A stretch of 64,000 nt of DNA from CANKHA01 sp963731585 (GCA_963731585.1 CAVSWC010000013.1:124001-188000), one strand, 5' to 3'; counted from the first letter of the stretch, positions 9,712-19,020 are shown. Translations and numbers: made by a program. The notes: generated from the letters alone by a model not told the origin.

Positions 9712-10856
9712 TGGACCTGCGCGCCAATTGGAACTACCCCACCTCCGTGCGCTTCGGCGCCGGCCGCATCGGCGAGCTTGCCGACGCGGTGCGGGTGGCG
9801 GGCATGACAAACCCGCTCTTCGTCACCGATCCGGTGCTCGCCAAGCTTCCGATGACGCAGCAGGCGGCGGCATCGCTGGGTAACGCGAGCATCTTTTCCG
9901 ATATCAAGTCCAATCCGATCGAGGCGAATGTCACGGCCGGCGTCGCGGCGCTCAAGCGCGGCGGGCATGACGGCGTGGTCGCCTTCGGCGGTGGCTCGGC
10001 GCTCGATGTCGGCAAGCTCATCGCCTTCATGGCGGGCCAGGCGCGCCCGGTCTGGGATTTCGAAGATATCGGCGACTCCTGGACGCGCGCCAATGCCGAC
10101 ACCATTGCGCCGGTGGTGGCGGTGCCGACAACGGCGGGGACCGGCTCGGAAGTGGGCCGCGCAGGCGTGATCACCGACGAGAGGAGCCATACCAAGAAGA
10201 TCATTTTCCATCCGAAGATGATGCCGAAGGTGACCATCTGCGATCCGGAATTGACCGTGGGGATGCCGGCGATCATCACGGCGGGCACCGGCATGGACGC
10301 CTTCTCGCATTGCCTGGAAGCCTATTGCGGGCCGTTTTACCATCCGCTCGCCGACGGGATCGCGGTCGAAGGCGTGCGGCTGGTAAAGGAAAACCTCAAG
10401 ATCGCGGTGCAGGACGGAAAAAATCTGCAAGCCCGCGCACATATGATGTCGGCGGCGGCGATGGGTGCCACCTCATTCCAGAAGGCGCTCGGCGCCATCC
10501 ATGCGCTGTCGCATCCAGTGGGCTCGCTTTACGACACCCATCATGGTCTGACCAACGGCGTGTTCATGCCTTATGTGCTGGTCTTCAATCGCAAGGCGAT
10601 TGAGGACCGGATCGGCCGGCTTGCCGCCTATATCGGACTCAAACCGCGCTTTCGTGCCTTCCTCGATTTTGTGCTGGAATTGCGGGCCGAAACCGGCGTG
10701 CCCCATACCCTCGCGGGGCTTAATGTCGGCGACGATAAGATCGATACCATCGTCGAAATGGCTCCGAAGGACCCGACCGCCGGCGGCAATCCGGTCCCGC
10801 TCGATAAGCGCGCCGCGCGAACGATTTTCAACCGGGCGCTGGAAGGGCGACTGTAG
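9711..10856 (+). CDS. Iron-containing (group III) alcohol dehydrogenase
   Basis: A 381-residue metal-dependent alcohol dehydrogenase. The dinucleotide site is FGGGSALDVGK (about 92-102). Metal ligands fit the family spacing: D196 and H200 in TGMDAFSHCLEAY, H264 in IHALSHP and H278 in THHGLTNG. The ATG at 9711 overlaps the aldehyde dehydrogenase stop (gtgatg); a GTG one codon earlier is equally readable. The family includes PhpC-type enzymes that interconvert phosphonoacetaldehyde and 2-hydroxyethylphosphonate, so a phosphonate alcohol/aldehyde step would fit the operon, but the substrate cannot be read from sequence. Last gene of the phosphonate unit. Confidence 0.75.
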   Translation: MDLRANWNYPTSVRFGAGRIGELADAVRVAGMTNPLFVTDPVLAKLPMTQQAAASLGNASIFSDIKSNPIEANVTAGVAALKRGGHDGVVAFGGGSALDVGKLIAFMAGQARPVWDFEDIGDSWTRANADTIAPVVAVPTTAGTGSEVGRAGVITDERSHTKKIIFHPKMMPKVTICDPELTVGMPAIITAGTGMDAFSHCLEAYCGPFYHPLADGIAVEGVRLVKENLKIAVQDGKNLQARAHMMSAAAMGATSFQKALGAIHALSHPVGSLYDTHHGLTNGVFMPYVLVFNRKAIEDRIGRLAAYIGLKPRFRAFLDFVLELRAETGVPHTLAGLNVGDDKIDTIVEMAPKDPTAGGNPVPLDKRAARTIFNRALEGRL

Positions 10857-10964
10857 CAAGCCGGGGGCCTCCATCGCACGGTGGGGACCAGGGCAAGCGG
10901 TCGGTTGTGCCGGGCCGGCGCATGGACCATAATCACGCGCCTGACCCGACCGCTGAGGGATTCG

Positions 10965-11333
10965 ATGCGTCGCACCTATCTGAAGGCCATGCTGTTCGCT
11001 CTCGCCGTGGTAGCGGCGCCGGCTCTTTCGTATGCTGCGGATTCCCCGGCAGCGGTTACTGTTGCGCCCGCGGTTACTGCTGCGCCTGCGGCGTCCAATA
11101 CCATCGTCATCGAGCAGCCTTCGCCGGTTATGCCGGCGCCGGTGGCGCGCTACAGCTGCAGCCGTATCTGGCGCTGCGATTCCGTCATCTGCGAATGGCG
11201 CCGCGGCTGCTTCGGCATCTATGGCTATATGGAAGGGCCTTATTACACGCTGCCGCTCGCCAGGCGCCAATACGAGCGGCATGGCTGGCCGGTGCCGCCG
11301 GAACGGCGCACCAATTTCACCCTCTCAAAGTAA
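10965..11333 (+). CDS. Small secreted protein, function unknown
   Basis: I do not recognise this 122-residue protein. The ATG at 10965 (after tgaggga) starts a clear Sec signal peptide, a basic MRRTYLK and a hydrophobic core ending ALSYAAD. A low-complexity Ala/Val/Pro linker (about 28-58) follows. The C-terminal half holds four Cys (YSCSRIWRCDSVICEWRRGC), enough for two disulfides, and a Gly/Tyr/Pro-rich tail. It probably acts in the periplasm or envelope. It is convergent with the prepilin peptidase gene and the two overlap by 9 bases at their ends. Confidence 0.55.
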   Translation: MRRTYLKAMLFALAVVAAPALSYAADSPAAVTVAPAVTAAPAASNTIVIEQPSPVMPAPVARYSCSRIWRCDSVICEWRRGCFGIYGYMEGPYYTLPLARRQYERHGWPVPPERRTNFTLSK

Positions 11334-11921
11334 ATAGAGCTGTTCGAGCAGGAATGCGGCCCAGATTGCCGGGGCCAGAAAGGCGCCGAAGGGAATTTCC
11401 GCTTCCCGGTCGAGCCAGGCGCCTTGCCTGATGCCGCGCAGCACCACGACCAGGATGGCTGCGACCGCTGCCAACACCAGCGCATAAGGCAGGCTGCCCC
11501 AGGTTAGAATTATCGCGCCTGCCGCCATCAGCTTTACGTCGCCGAGACCGAGACCTTCCTTGCCTGCGAAGCGCTGAAAAGCAAAGCGCACGACAAACAG
11601 CAGCCCGCCGGCCAGGATGGCTCGCATCAGCGCATCCGAAAGCTCCTCCACGAGCACGACTGCCGGCGTTTCGAGCGCAACGAATGCCAGCCCGAGCGCT
11701 GCGACAGCGACATTGGCGAGATCGGGAATGACCAGCCGCTCAAGATCGACGCACGCGATCCAGATCGCCAGCCCCGCCAGCAAAGCGGAAAAAATCGCGG
11801 GGGTTAACGGGAGGGTGGCAAAGGAAAAGATTGCCGCGGCGAAAGCTGCCGCAAAGCTTTGCCAGTGATTTGCCCTGGTTGACCTAGCCGATGCAGGATC
11901 GGCACTGTCTTCGCCGCTCAT
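11325..11921 (-). CDS. gspO: Type IV prepilin peptidase (A24 family), short form
   Basis: An inner-membrane aspartic protease of 198 residues that cleaves the leader of the pseudopilins encoded upstream. Six to seven hydrophobic segments are visible. The two catalytic Asp lie in ACVDLERLVIPD and in GLGLGDVKLMAAG, the expected GxGD context. The protein lacks the N-terminal cytoplasmic Cys-rich and methyltransferase domain of full PilD/GspO, so it resembles CpaA/TadV-length enzymes. Its ATG overlaps the gspD stop (atga), which ties it to this operon. It is the last gene of the secretion unit. Confidence 0.85.
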   Translation of the reverse strand: MSGEDSADPASARSTRANHWQSFAAAFAAAIFSFATLPLTPAIFSALLAGLAIWIACVDLERLVIPDLANVAVAALGLAFVALETPAVVLVEELSDALMRAILAGGLLFVVRFAFQRFAGKEGLGLGDVKLMAAGAIILTWGSLPYALVLAAVAAILVVVLRGIRQGAWLDREAEIPFGAFLAPAIWAAFLLEQLYLL

Positions 11922-14204
11922 TGCCTGCGGATGGGCGGCACTACAACAGGCGGCGGCGGCGGCACCGCGGCCGGGGGCGGGCGCGATATGCCCGCGCGCC
12001 CGATGATCGACAGTTTGGAGCGCAATTCCTCGGCTACCAGCTGAGCGTCGATACCGTCACGGATGATCTGCGGGCGGATGAAGATGATCAATTCGGTCCG
12101 CTCTGACGAGCCAACATTCTGACCAAAGAAATCACCGATATACTTTAGTTCGCTCAGGATCGGAAGGCCTGCCTTGTTCTTCTCGCTACGGTTACTGATA
12201 AGGCCACCGAGCAACACAGTCTGGCCACTGGCCACTGCGATCGAGCTTTGTACTTTGCGTTGCGAGATCGTCGGCGTCAGCGTCTGTGCGTCGCTCTTGA
12301 CGACGTTGGAGATCTCCTGAATGACGTCGAGCGTGACCACGCCATTGGCATTGACACGCGGGGTCACCTTCAGGATGACGCCGGTGTTCCGCATCTCGAT
12401 GTTGTTGACGATCGGTGCGTTCGGCACGGTGACATCCACCGCCGAGCGGGTAGCGATGGGAACTTCATCACCCACTTGCAGCAGCGCCTGCTGGTTGTCG
12501 AGCACCACCAGAGCAGGCGAGGACAGAACATTCACGTCGGTAACTTGCCGCAAGGCGTTGATCACCACCCGCGGATCGTTGATCGGAGCCGAGCACCAGA
12601 TTGCCGCCGGGAATCACGCGCTTGAGCACGTCGGTGGCGCCGAAGCCGATCGAGCCCTGGTTCCCCTTGTATTTCGATTGCAGATAAAACTGCACGCCGT
12701 ATTGCAGCTCGTTCTTCAAGGTGATCTCGGCCACCGTCGCGTCGATCGCAACCTGCATGGGCGCGCGGTCGAGCTCGAAAATCGCGCGCTCGACGATCTT
12801 GTACTGGTCGCGGTTGGCATAGATCAGCAGCGAATTGTTTGCGGTGTCGGCGGTGATCCGCACATTCGGCAGCAGGGCAGGGCCGCTGGCGCCGGCAAGT
12901 GGCGTGGTTGCGACATCCACGGAAACCCTGTTGGACGACTGATCCGGATCCCCCGTGGTATCGGTGCGCGTGCTGAGCGACGTGGTAGGGGAGCGCCCCT
13001 GCACGGAGCTCCCGGACATCATGCTGCCGGACGACGAGGCGTCCGGACTGGTTGCGCGCTGCAAGGTCGACCCGGGCGTGAGCTGCGACAGATCGCCTTG
13101 ACCCGGCGTGGAGGATACCGTGCTGGCCTGCCCGGTGAAGACCTCGCGCAGAATGCCGGCCATTATCTTGGCATTACCGAAGCGTAGCCGGTAAATCCGG
13201 ACGGTCGTATTGTCGACATCCGACTTGTCGAGCCGGCGGACCCAGGTCGCCACTTCGTCGATCTTTTTTGGCGTCTGCGCGATCGCCAGCACCGCATTGA
13301 GCCGGTTCATCGGCTGGAAGCGGACCAGATTGGCCGCCGCGCCTTCCTTCCCGCTGTCGAACACATTCTGCAGCTCGGCGATGATTGTATCCGGACTGGA
13401 GTTTCGTACCGGGAAAATCCCAACGGACTGGTTCTTCATCCAGTCCACATCGAGCGAAAGCGCGGCTTCGATCGCGCTGATGCGTTCGGTGCTCGGCCCT
13501 TGCACCAGCAACAAATTGCGCGCGCTGTCGACGCGTGCCATGCCGGGCTTGACCGCGAAACTATCGAGCGCCTTCAGTACGACCTGCGACGACACATAGC
13601 GCAGCGGCATTACGGTAATTCCGTAACCCGGCTCGGCGTTCGCGGTTGTCCGCCGTTCTACCACGCCGTTACCGAGGGCTTCGCCCGCCGGGACGATCTT
13701 GTAGATTCCGCCTTCCCTGACCAGATGTCCGCCGACGATCTTTACCGCACTTTCAAACAACGGCATCAACTGCGCTTTCGAAACCGGGCGTGCCGAGGAC
13801 AGGGTGATCATGCCCTGCACGCGCGGATCGACGCTATAGCTGACGCCAAGCAGATCCCCGAGCAGGGCCTTGCTGACGGCATTGATGTCGGCATTCTGGA
13901 AGTTCAGGTCGAAGCCATCGCTCGTTTCGGTGACTTCCTGCCCGTTTTGCGCTGCGCTGTTGACGATCTCGCCGTCGGTGCCGCGATAAATTTCGGTGCG
14001 TGGCGGTGGCGTCCCGGGATTCGGACGCCCAGCGGGAGCGGGAAAGCGGGCGCTCAGGTCGGTGGACATGACCTCATCGAAAACATGGTCGCCCGAACCG
14101 ATTTTATTCTCGAAAGTGGAGCAGCCCACGAACGCCAGGGATAGGGCAATCGCTGCCAACGTCGCGGCATCACGCAGACGCGAAAAAGTATCGCCTCCAC
14201 CCAT
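11918..14204 (-). pseudogene. gspD: Type II secretion secretin GspD, one frameshift
   Basis: Outer-membrane channel of the type II secretion system. The ATG at 14204 follows caggagaag and gives a lipoprotein signal with lipobox LAFVGC, so it is probably lipidated without a separate pilotin. N0/N1-type domains (DGFDLNFQNADINAVSKALL, about 90-150), further N domains with a Ser/Thr/Gly-rich linker, and the secretin core (VNVLSSPALVVLDNQQALL, VASGQTVLLGGLI) are all present. The C-terminus is a proline run. The frame breaks once near 12585: one extra base between VLGS and the expected NDPRVVINAL. About 760 residues read through once corrected, the usual size. Confidence 0.85.
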
Positions 14205-14316
14205 TACGCTCTTCTCCTGCACGACAAGACCTCACATTAGCACAGGACAGGCTCCAGGAGCGAGGACGAAGCGCGGCCCAGCTATCCTTGAGAAATCAAC
14301 CCCGGCACTTGAAAAA

Positions 14317-14904
14317 TCAGGGGTTTTCCGGCCGCCGGGGTGTATTCCGGCGGAGCGCTCGCCGCTGGGATGGCGTCATTTGCGAGCTTCGCCTCGTCTG
14401 AGGTATTTGAAGATTCGCCGGCTTCCGCATTCCCCCCGGAGGTAATATAGTAGGGCTCGGCGTGGCGGAGCCTTCCGGGGGCGGCAGGAACAGCTCCAGG
14501 CGCACTTGGCGATCTTCCTGGCGGAACACGACGTGGCGCTGCGCGATCTGCTCGAGCGACCAGGCATCCAACGCCTCGCCCTGGCGTAGATGCACGGTTT
14601 CCTGCGTGTCGCGGTTGCGCAGGATGGCGATGGCCACGTCAGTCCCCATGACCACGCCGGTGAGTTCGAACGGCAAAGACTCCGGGCTTTCTTCGACCGG
14701 CGATGTTTCCGTTTCCCCCGCGGCTTCCGCATCGGGCCGGCGGCGGGGAGAAAACAACGGGCGCTCCCGGGCTGCCCGCAATTCTTCCAGCGGCGGCAAG
14801 GCAAGGGATCGCACCGGCGCGTTCGCCGGCGGGGCCTGCGCAGCGACAGCGCAGGGCAACAGTACCAAAATCGCAACAAACGCGGGAAGATTGACTTTGT
14901 TCAT
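14317..14904 (-). CDS. GspC/GspN-like type II secretion assembly protein
   Basis: A 195-residue membrane-anchored protein. The N-terminal hydrophobic segment ends AVAAQA; a Pro/Ala region and then a compact beta domain (about 65-150) follow with FELTGVVMGTDVAIAILR and LRQGEALDAWSLEQI, the pattern of the GspC homology-region and PilP family that contacts the secretin. Its place between gspM and gspD, and the absence of any other gspC in the unit, suggest it is the functional GspC or GspN. The C-terminal 40 residues are basic and disordered. The start overlaps the gspM stop (atga). Confidence 0.6.
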   Translation of the reverse strand: MNKVNLPAFVAILVLLPCAVAAQAPPANAPVRSLALPPLEELRAARERPLFSPRRRPDAEAAGETETSPVEESPESLPFELTGVVMGTDVAIAILRNRDTQETVHLRQGEALDAWSLEQIAQRHVVFRQEDRQVRLELFLPPPEGSATPSPTILPPGGMRKPANLQIPQTRRSSQMTPSQRRALRRNTPRRPENP

Positions 14905-15467
14905 GGCGCGGCCCGCCGGAAATAGCCTGCGGCTCGCAGGTCGATGGAGAGCCGCGGCGACATCTGCTTATCCTCCGCGTCTGCGGAACCACGCGCCACG
15001 AGCCGGTTCACCAACAGATTCTCGACAAAGACGAAGGGTGCCTCCGACTCCAATTGATAGAGCAGCTCCTGCAGACTGTTGTTGCTTAACTCGGCGACTG
15101 CCTGTACCACCACCCGCCGTCCGGATTCGTCATCTGCGGTAACCGGCGGATCGATGCCGACGGTGATGAGAGTGCCTCCGGCATTTTCGATCAGGCCGAC
15201 AACCCGTTGCTGCAATTCATTCGCCGCCAGCGCAAAGCCATCGGCAAAAAACGGCTCGACGGTGCGCGCCTGAGTGCTCGACACCGGCGCCGGCTGCGCA
15301 GCCCGGCGCTTGAGCGCGTCCAATTGCGTCTGTCGCGCCTGAATCTCGGATTGCCGCGCCTCGATCATGCCCCAGGTGAACAGCATGGCGGTGACCAGCA
15401 CGATAGTGATCAGCAGCACGAGCGAAACAGCGGCCGCCGCATGGTGTTTTTCCAGGAACGCCTTCAT
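14901..15467 (-). CDS. gspM: Type II secretion protein GspM
   Basis: An inner-membrane platform protein of 188 residues. One transmembrane helix near the N-terminus (AAAAVSLVLLITIVLVTAM) is followed by a coiled-coil stretch (IQARQTQLDALKRRA) and a periplasmic ferredoxin-like domain ending VVVQAVAELSNNSLQELL. This is the GspMb-type layout found in many alphaproteobacteria. Four-base overlaps with gspL and with the GspC/N-like gene indicate translational coupling. It partners GspL in linking the ATPase to the membrane assembly. Confidence 0.7.
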   Translation of the reverse strand: MKAFLEKHHAAAAVSLVLLITIVLVTAMLFTWGMIEARQSEIQARQTQLDALKRRAAQPAPVSSTQARTVEPFFADGFALAANELQQRVVGLIENAGGTLITVGIDPPVTADDESGRRVVVQAVAELSNNSLQELLYQLESEAPFVFVENLLVNRLVARGSADAEDKQMSPRLSIDLRAAGYFRRAAP

Positions 15468-16522
15468 GACTTGGGCGCCCCCGGAGGCACGAGCTTGGCG
15501 TCGAGATGAAAACGGTCGCCCTGGTTGTTGGGCAGGCGCGTGGTCGGCGCAAAGAAGGTTGCCTCGGCAAAGGAAGGGGAGGCTTCCAGCAGCGGCACCA
15601 AGCGCGATACCGAGCGTGATACGCCCGACATGCGCACGCGACCTTCGGCGATGCGGAACTCGGTCAGGTAAGTGTCGTCGGGCAAGGATGCAGACAACGC
15701 GTCAAGCGCGAGAACCGCAACAGGATTGTTAAGACGGCGATTAAAAATCGTTGCGACGTCACGATCGGCAAGCGATATGACCGGTCCTGTCGCCGTGAGC
15801 TTGGCGCGCAGATCGGCGACCTCGCGTTCCGTGGTTTCCAGCGTGGCTTCGGTACTCTGCCAGACAAGCACGAGCAGGACGACTGCCACCATGCTCGCCG
15901 CCGTCAACCCCACGGCGCTCCAGCCTATGGCGCGGCGCATGCGCTGCTCGCGCAGCATCGCCCCGCTGTCGCCGGTGACGTCGATGGCGACGTCCTTGCC
16001 TTCCAGGGCATCACGGAAAACCAGCCGCATATGGCGTGGCTGCAAGGCGGCAAGCTGTTCGAGCCGCCGCCGGTGCAAGGACCGGGCGGTCGCCGCGATC
16101 GTGACGATCAGGCGGCTATCTTCCGGTCCTGCCGGTGCGACATAGGAGCTGTACAGCACGTCGTTCGCGCGCCAGGGTGTCAAACGCTCAAGCTGATGCC
16201 GTACGATGCCGTCGAGATAAGGTTTGCTCTGCGCCGGCAAAGGATCGAGCGTGCGGACGAGAAGTTCTTCGACCGGCAGTACGATGTCCACGTCGCCGTC
16301 CTTCACAACCGCCGCTGCTTCGGGAGGAAAATCGGCTACCGGCCCGCCAAGTTGCAGCCGCTCTACCGCGGCCTGGCCATCCGGGCGCTGCAGCGTATAT
16401 CCCTCCGCCGTCTGCACGAGCAGAAGGCGCCTGCGCGGCCACAGCCGGTCCTCGACGGCCGCCCAGGTCTGCATCAGGCCTTCGACGATCCAGTTGATTG
16501 CGCTACGGCCGGTATTGATCAA
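15464..16522 (-). CDS. gspL: Type II secretion protein GspL (PilN-domain)
   Basis: A bitopic platform protein of about 352 residues. The N-terminal actin-like cytoplasmic domain (LLLVQTAEGYTLQRPDG) would recruit GspE; a transmembrane helix near the middle (VGLTAASMVAVVLLVLVW) leads to a coiled coil (ETTEREVADLRAKL) and a PilN-like periplasmic domain. I chose the TTG at 16522 because gaaggagcagct precedes it at good spacing and it clears the gspK stop; a longer open frame upstream overlaps gspK. Position between gspK and gspM supports the name. Confidence 0.7.
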   Translation of the reverse strand: MINTGRSAINWIVEGLMQTWAAVEDRLWPRRRLLLVQTAEGYTLQRPDGQAAVERLQLGGPVADFPPEAAAVVKDGDVDIVLPVEELLVRTLDPLPAQSKPYLDGIVRHQLERLTPWRANDVLYSSYVAPAGPEDSRLIVTIAATARSLHRRRLEQLAALQPRHMRLVFRDALEGKDVAIDVTGDSGAMLREQRMRRAIGWSAVGLTAASMVAVVLLVLVWQSTEATLETTEREVADLRAKLTATGPVISLADRDVATIFNRRLNNPVAVLALDALSASLPDDTYLTEFRIAEGRVRMSGVSRSVSRLVPLLEASPSFAEATFFAPTTRLPNNQGDRFHLDAKLVPPGAPKS

Positions 16523-16538
16523 AGCTGCTCCTTCGCTA

Positions 16539-17435
16539 TCACGGCAAGGCGCGAATGCGTTCCGGCGGATTGGGGTCCCAGGCCAGGATCCGGAACGGCT
16601 CCTTGTCGCCTGGAGAAACATACACCACCGCTTCGAACCTGCGCTCGTTATTCGGCCCCAGCCTTACCCGCGCCTCGAAAAGTACCGCTTGCCCCGGCTC
16701 CTCGCTCAAGAATTCCTCCACGTCTCCCAGACTGGGAATCAGCGATGCGAAAGTCGCGCCTAGCTTCGCCCGTTGCGCCAGGAAATCGCGTACCCCATTG
16801 GGGGAAGCACCCGGTATCGCGAGCAGGACCGGCGGGTCGGCGAGCAACGGATTGATCTGCTCATGGCCGCTGGCCACGGTAACATAAGGCGCCGCAGCAG
16901 CGGCAACGGCCGTGGGAATCCCGAGCACGAGGCCGAGCTCGGCGACATGAACGAAAGGTCCATTGCGCGGGCTGTCGACACGGCCTACCCCACGATAGGC
17001 ACTGCGTTCCGCGCCGCCCTTTTCCACCCGATCGTCTTCGTCCCGCCAGTCAACGATGCGGGCGGCATAGATATCGGCCTCATCGGCGGCCACGCCGAGC
17101 TGACGGAAGAGGCCGGCCAAGAATTCCGGCGATGCCAGGTTGAGATCGATACGGGCGGATTCGCTTCGGGCCATGACGACGACCTGAGTTTGGCCGAAGG
17201 TTGCGGTGCTCAGTCCGGTCATGCCGGCGATAGCGCCGCCACTCTGCGCCACCGCCTGCTCGATTGCACCGCGCGCCGCTTCCTCTGCGCGCAGGCCTTC
17301 CGCAAAGCCGCGGCTGGAGTTTTGCGCCGCGCGCATCGCCGTCGCAGCCACGGCGGCAAATACGCTTAGCAGCCCCGCGAAGAACAGCACGAGGACGAGC
17401 ATTGAGCCGCGATTGTTCCGGTTAGCCGTGCTCAT
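16539..17435 (-). CDS. gspK: Type II secretion minor pseudopilin GspK
   Basis: The large minor pseudopilin at the pseudopilus tip, 298 residues. The leader NNRGS|MLVLVLFFAGLLSV is cleaved after Gly or Ser and, as usual for GspK, the helix lacks Glu at mature position 5. ARIDLNLASPEFL and VDWRDEDD mark the calcium-binding and alpha-helical domain inserted in the pilin fold. Later segments contain helix-hairpin-helix-like repeats (LAIPGASPNGVRDFL). The start overlaps the gspJ stop by four bases. Confidence 0.85.
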   Translation of the reverse strand: MSTANRNNRGSMLVLVLFFAGLLSVFAAVAATAMRAAQNSSRGFAEGLRAEEAARGAIEQAVAQSGGAIAGMTGLSTATFGQTQVVVMARSESARIDLNLASPEFLAGLFRQLGVAADEADIYAARIVDWRDEDDRVEKGGAERSAYRGVGRVDSPRNGPFVHVAELGLVLGIPTAVAAAAAPYVTVASGHEQINPLLADPPVLLAIPGASPNGVRDFLAQRAKLGATFASLIPSLGDVEEFLSEEPGQAVLFEARVRLGPNNERRFEAVVYVSPGDKEPFRILAWDPNPPERIRALP

Positions 17436-18163
17436 TGCCGCCTCTGCCCAGGCTGGGGCTGGGTACCCGGATCAGCATCCTGCTCGTTATTCTCCTGTGA
17501 GCAACGCACCTGGATATTGGCCTTGTCGCTTGGCGGATTGAAGCATTCGACACTGTAGTTCTGCGGCAGCGTGATCAGGGCGGGAACCGGAAGGATCGGA
17601 TTGCCTTGCGCGCCAAAAATCTCGATCGCCACGGCGGCCGGCAGCTCGGGCTGCTCGATCCAGGTCGGCAGGGTCTTGCCGTTCTGATCGCGAAAGCTGA
17701 AGCGCACCCGCATCCGCCCGCGCATCAGCACGACCGGATCGCGCAATTCCGGCTGCGGATAGGCTACCGGCCCACGGTTACGGATCAGCGCGATGTCCTC
17801 GCGGTCCTGAAACGCGGAGACCGAAATCAATTCGACGCCGCGGTTGCCGGTGCCGTAGCCGGTCGCCGCGGCGAAAATCAGCCCATTGGCGTCGCCCTTG
17901 AACAGCACCGCCGCACCGTCGCCGCCGGGCACGCTCATCGGCAGCGAAACGGCAAGGTCAGTCTGCAGGCGGCCGATGCCACGGGTGATCATTTCCATCG
18001 CCGCGATCGCCTGATCGCCACGGTGCCAGTTGCGCAACGTCCGCATGGAAAAATCGACGATCACAGCGAAAGCCGCAGCCGCGACGGCGAGCGCCGCCAG
18101 CGTCTCGAGCAACGTGAAGCCCGCGCGCGGATCGTTACGGGCGGCTGAGGCGGCTGGTTTCAA
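17432..18163 (-). CDS. gspJ: Type II secretion minor pseudopilin GspJ
   Basis: A minor pseudopilin of about 243 residues. The class III leader is PRAG|FTLLETLAALAVAAAAF with Glu at mature position 5. The C-terminal domain contains FKGDANGLIFAAATGYG and VRFSFRDQNGKTLPTW, typical of GspJ, and ends in a Gln/Pro-rich tail. I place the start at the TTG at 18163, which has gacggagaa at correct spacing. An ATG at 18238 is in frame but would overlap gspI by about 100 bases and add 25 residues before the leader. Confidence 0.75.
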   Translation of the reverse strand: MKPAASAARNDPRAGFTLLETLAALAVAAAAFAVIVDFSMRTLRNWHRGDQAIAAMEMITRGIGRLQTDLAVSLPMSVPGGDGAAVLFKGDANGLIFAAATGYGTGNRGVELISVSAFQDREDIALIRNRGPVAYPQPELRDPVVLMRGRMRVRFSFRDQNGKTLPTWIEQPELPAAVAIEIFGAQGNPILPVPALITLPQNYSVECFNPPSDKANIQVRCSQENNEQDADPGTQPQPGQRRQ

Positions 18164-18569
18164 CGCTGGTTCTCCGTCCGTTAGGGGCCGTGACGACAAC
18201 ACCGACGCGATAGAGCGTCCAAGGAAAAGGGTTTTCATTGGCGGCCGCGGGCGCGGCCATGAGCGCGGCCATGGGCGCGGTCGTAGGCGTGGTGATAGGC
18301 GCGGTCATAGGCGCTCTCTTGACTTCCAGCGCCCAATTGTAGCGTCCGATACTGCCCTGCTGGACGATTTCCGATGCGTTCTCGCGCGGGGTCACGGCGC
18401 TGATCAACGTGCGCACGATCAGCATGGCCTCTGCCTCCTCGCGCACCGTGCTGATGCCGAACCACGTGCTGATGAAGGCGCGCGACAGCGCCACCAGGAT
18501 CACGCCGGCGACCGCGACCGCGACCAGGACCTCGATCAACATGAAGCCGCGATTGTTTTTGCTAGCCAC
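18135..18569 (-). CDS. gspI: Type II secretion minor pseudopilin GspI
   Basis: A minor pseudopilin of 144 residues. The leader KNNRG|FMLIEVLVAVAVAG has Glu at mature position 5. After the helix and the first strands the protein carries an unusual low-complexity insert of four-residue units (APMT, APIT, TPTT, APMA, ALMA), the product of a 12-base tandem repeat. The last strands resume with PWTLYRVGVVV. The start overlaps the gspH stop and the end overlaps gspJ. Confidence 0.75.
   Translation of the reverse strand: MASKNNRGFMLIEVLVAVAVAGVILVALSRAFISTWFGISTVREEAEAMLIVRTLISAVTPRENASEIVQQGSIGRYNWALEVKRAPMTAPITTPTTAPMAALMAAPAAANENPFPWTLYRVGVVVTAPNGRRTSVETSRLSRP
18250..18309. repeat. 12-base tandem repeat inside gspI
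   Basis: Five imperfect 12-base units of the form ggcgcggccatg/ggcgcggtcata lie head to tail. The unit length keeps the reading frame, so copy-number changes would add or remove four residues of GspI without breaking it. Confidence 0.75.
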
Positions 18570-19020
18570 GGCCGGGAGCCACGATGTCGATCATGCCGGT
18601 GAGCCAATTGACCCGGATGCGCCAGTCCAGCTCGCCTTTGGCGACGTGCACGACGGCGCCGCACGACCGGCCGTCCGGCGCGAATCTGATGGCGAAACGG
18701 CCCGGCTGGTCAGCACAAAGCTGGCTGGCGATCACGTCGAGCTTTACGTCGGAGGGCAATGTCACGGTGGTGTCGGCGGAGCCGCTAAAAACACGGCGGT
18801 TGGCAACGTCGACGCGGGTCGCGATTTCACGTCCTTGGCGTGCGGCTGCAGTGCGGTCGTTCTTCATCAAGGCGGCGATCTGCGCCGCGTAGGCTCCTTG
18901 TCGCGAAGGCGTGGTGCCGCGCGGCAGCGAAGGAAGCACCAACAGCGCCATAAGCCCGAAGATTGCGAGCGTTAGCACAACGTCGAGCAGGATCACGCCC
19001 GCCTGCGACGAGCGAGGCAT
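18562..19020 (-). CDS. gspH: Type II secretion minor pseudopilin GspH
   Basis: A minor pseudopilin of about 152 residues. The ATG at 19020 gives a short basic leader MPRSSQAG followed by VILLDVVLTLAIFGLMALL. The position normally holding Glu at mature residue 5 is Asp here, a conservative but unusual change. The C-terminal domain has SQLCADQ and DGRSCGAVVHV, two Cys probably paired. An open frame extends upstream over gspG but adds no leader-like sequence. It lies 10 bases after gspG. Confidence 0.75.
   Translation of the reverse strand: MPRSSQAGVILLDVVLTLAIFGLMALLVLPSLPRGTTPSRQGAYAAQIAALMKNDRTAAARQGREIATRVDVANRRVFSGSADTTVTLPSDVKLDVIASQLCADQPGRFAIRFAPDGRSCGAVVHVAKGELDWRIRVNWLTGMIDIVAPGRG

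Noticed and set aside
18250..18309. Short repeats considered as a CRISPR array
   Set aside because: Units are 12 bases with no spacers and lie in frame inside gspI.
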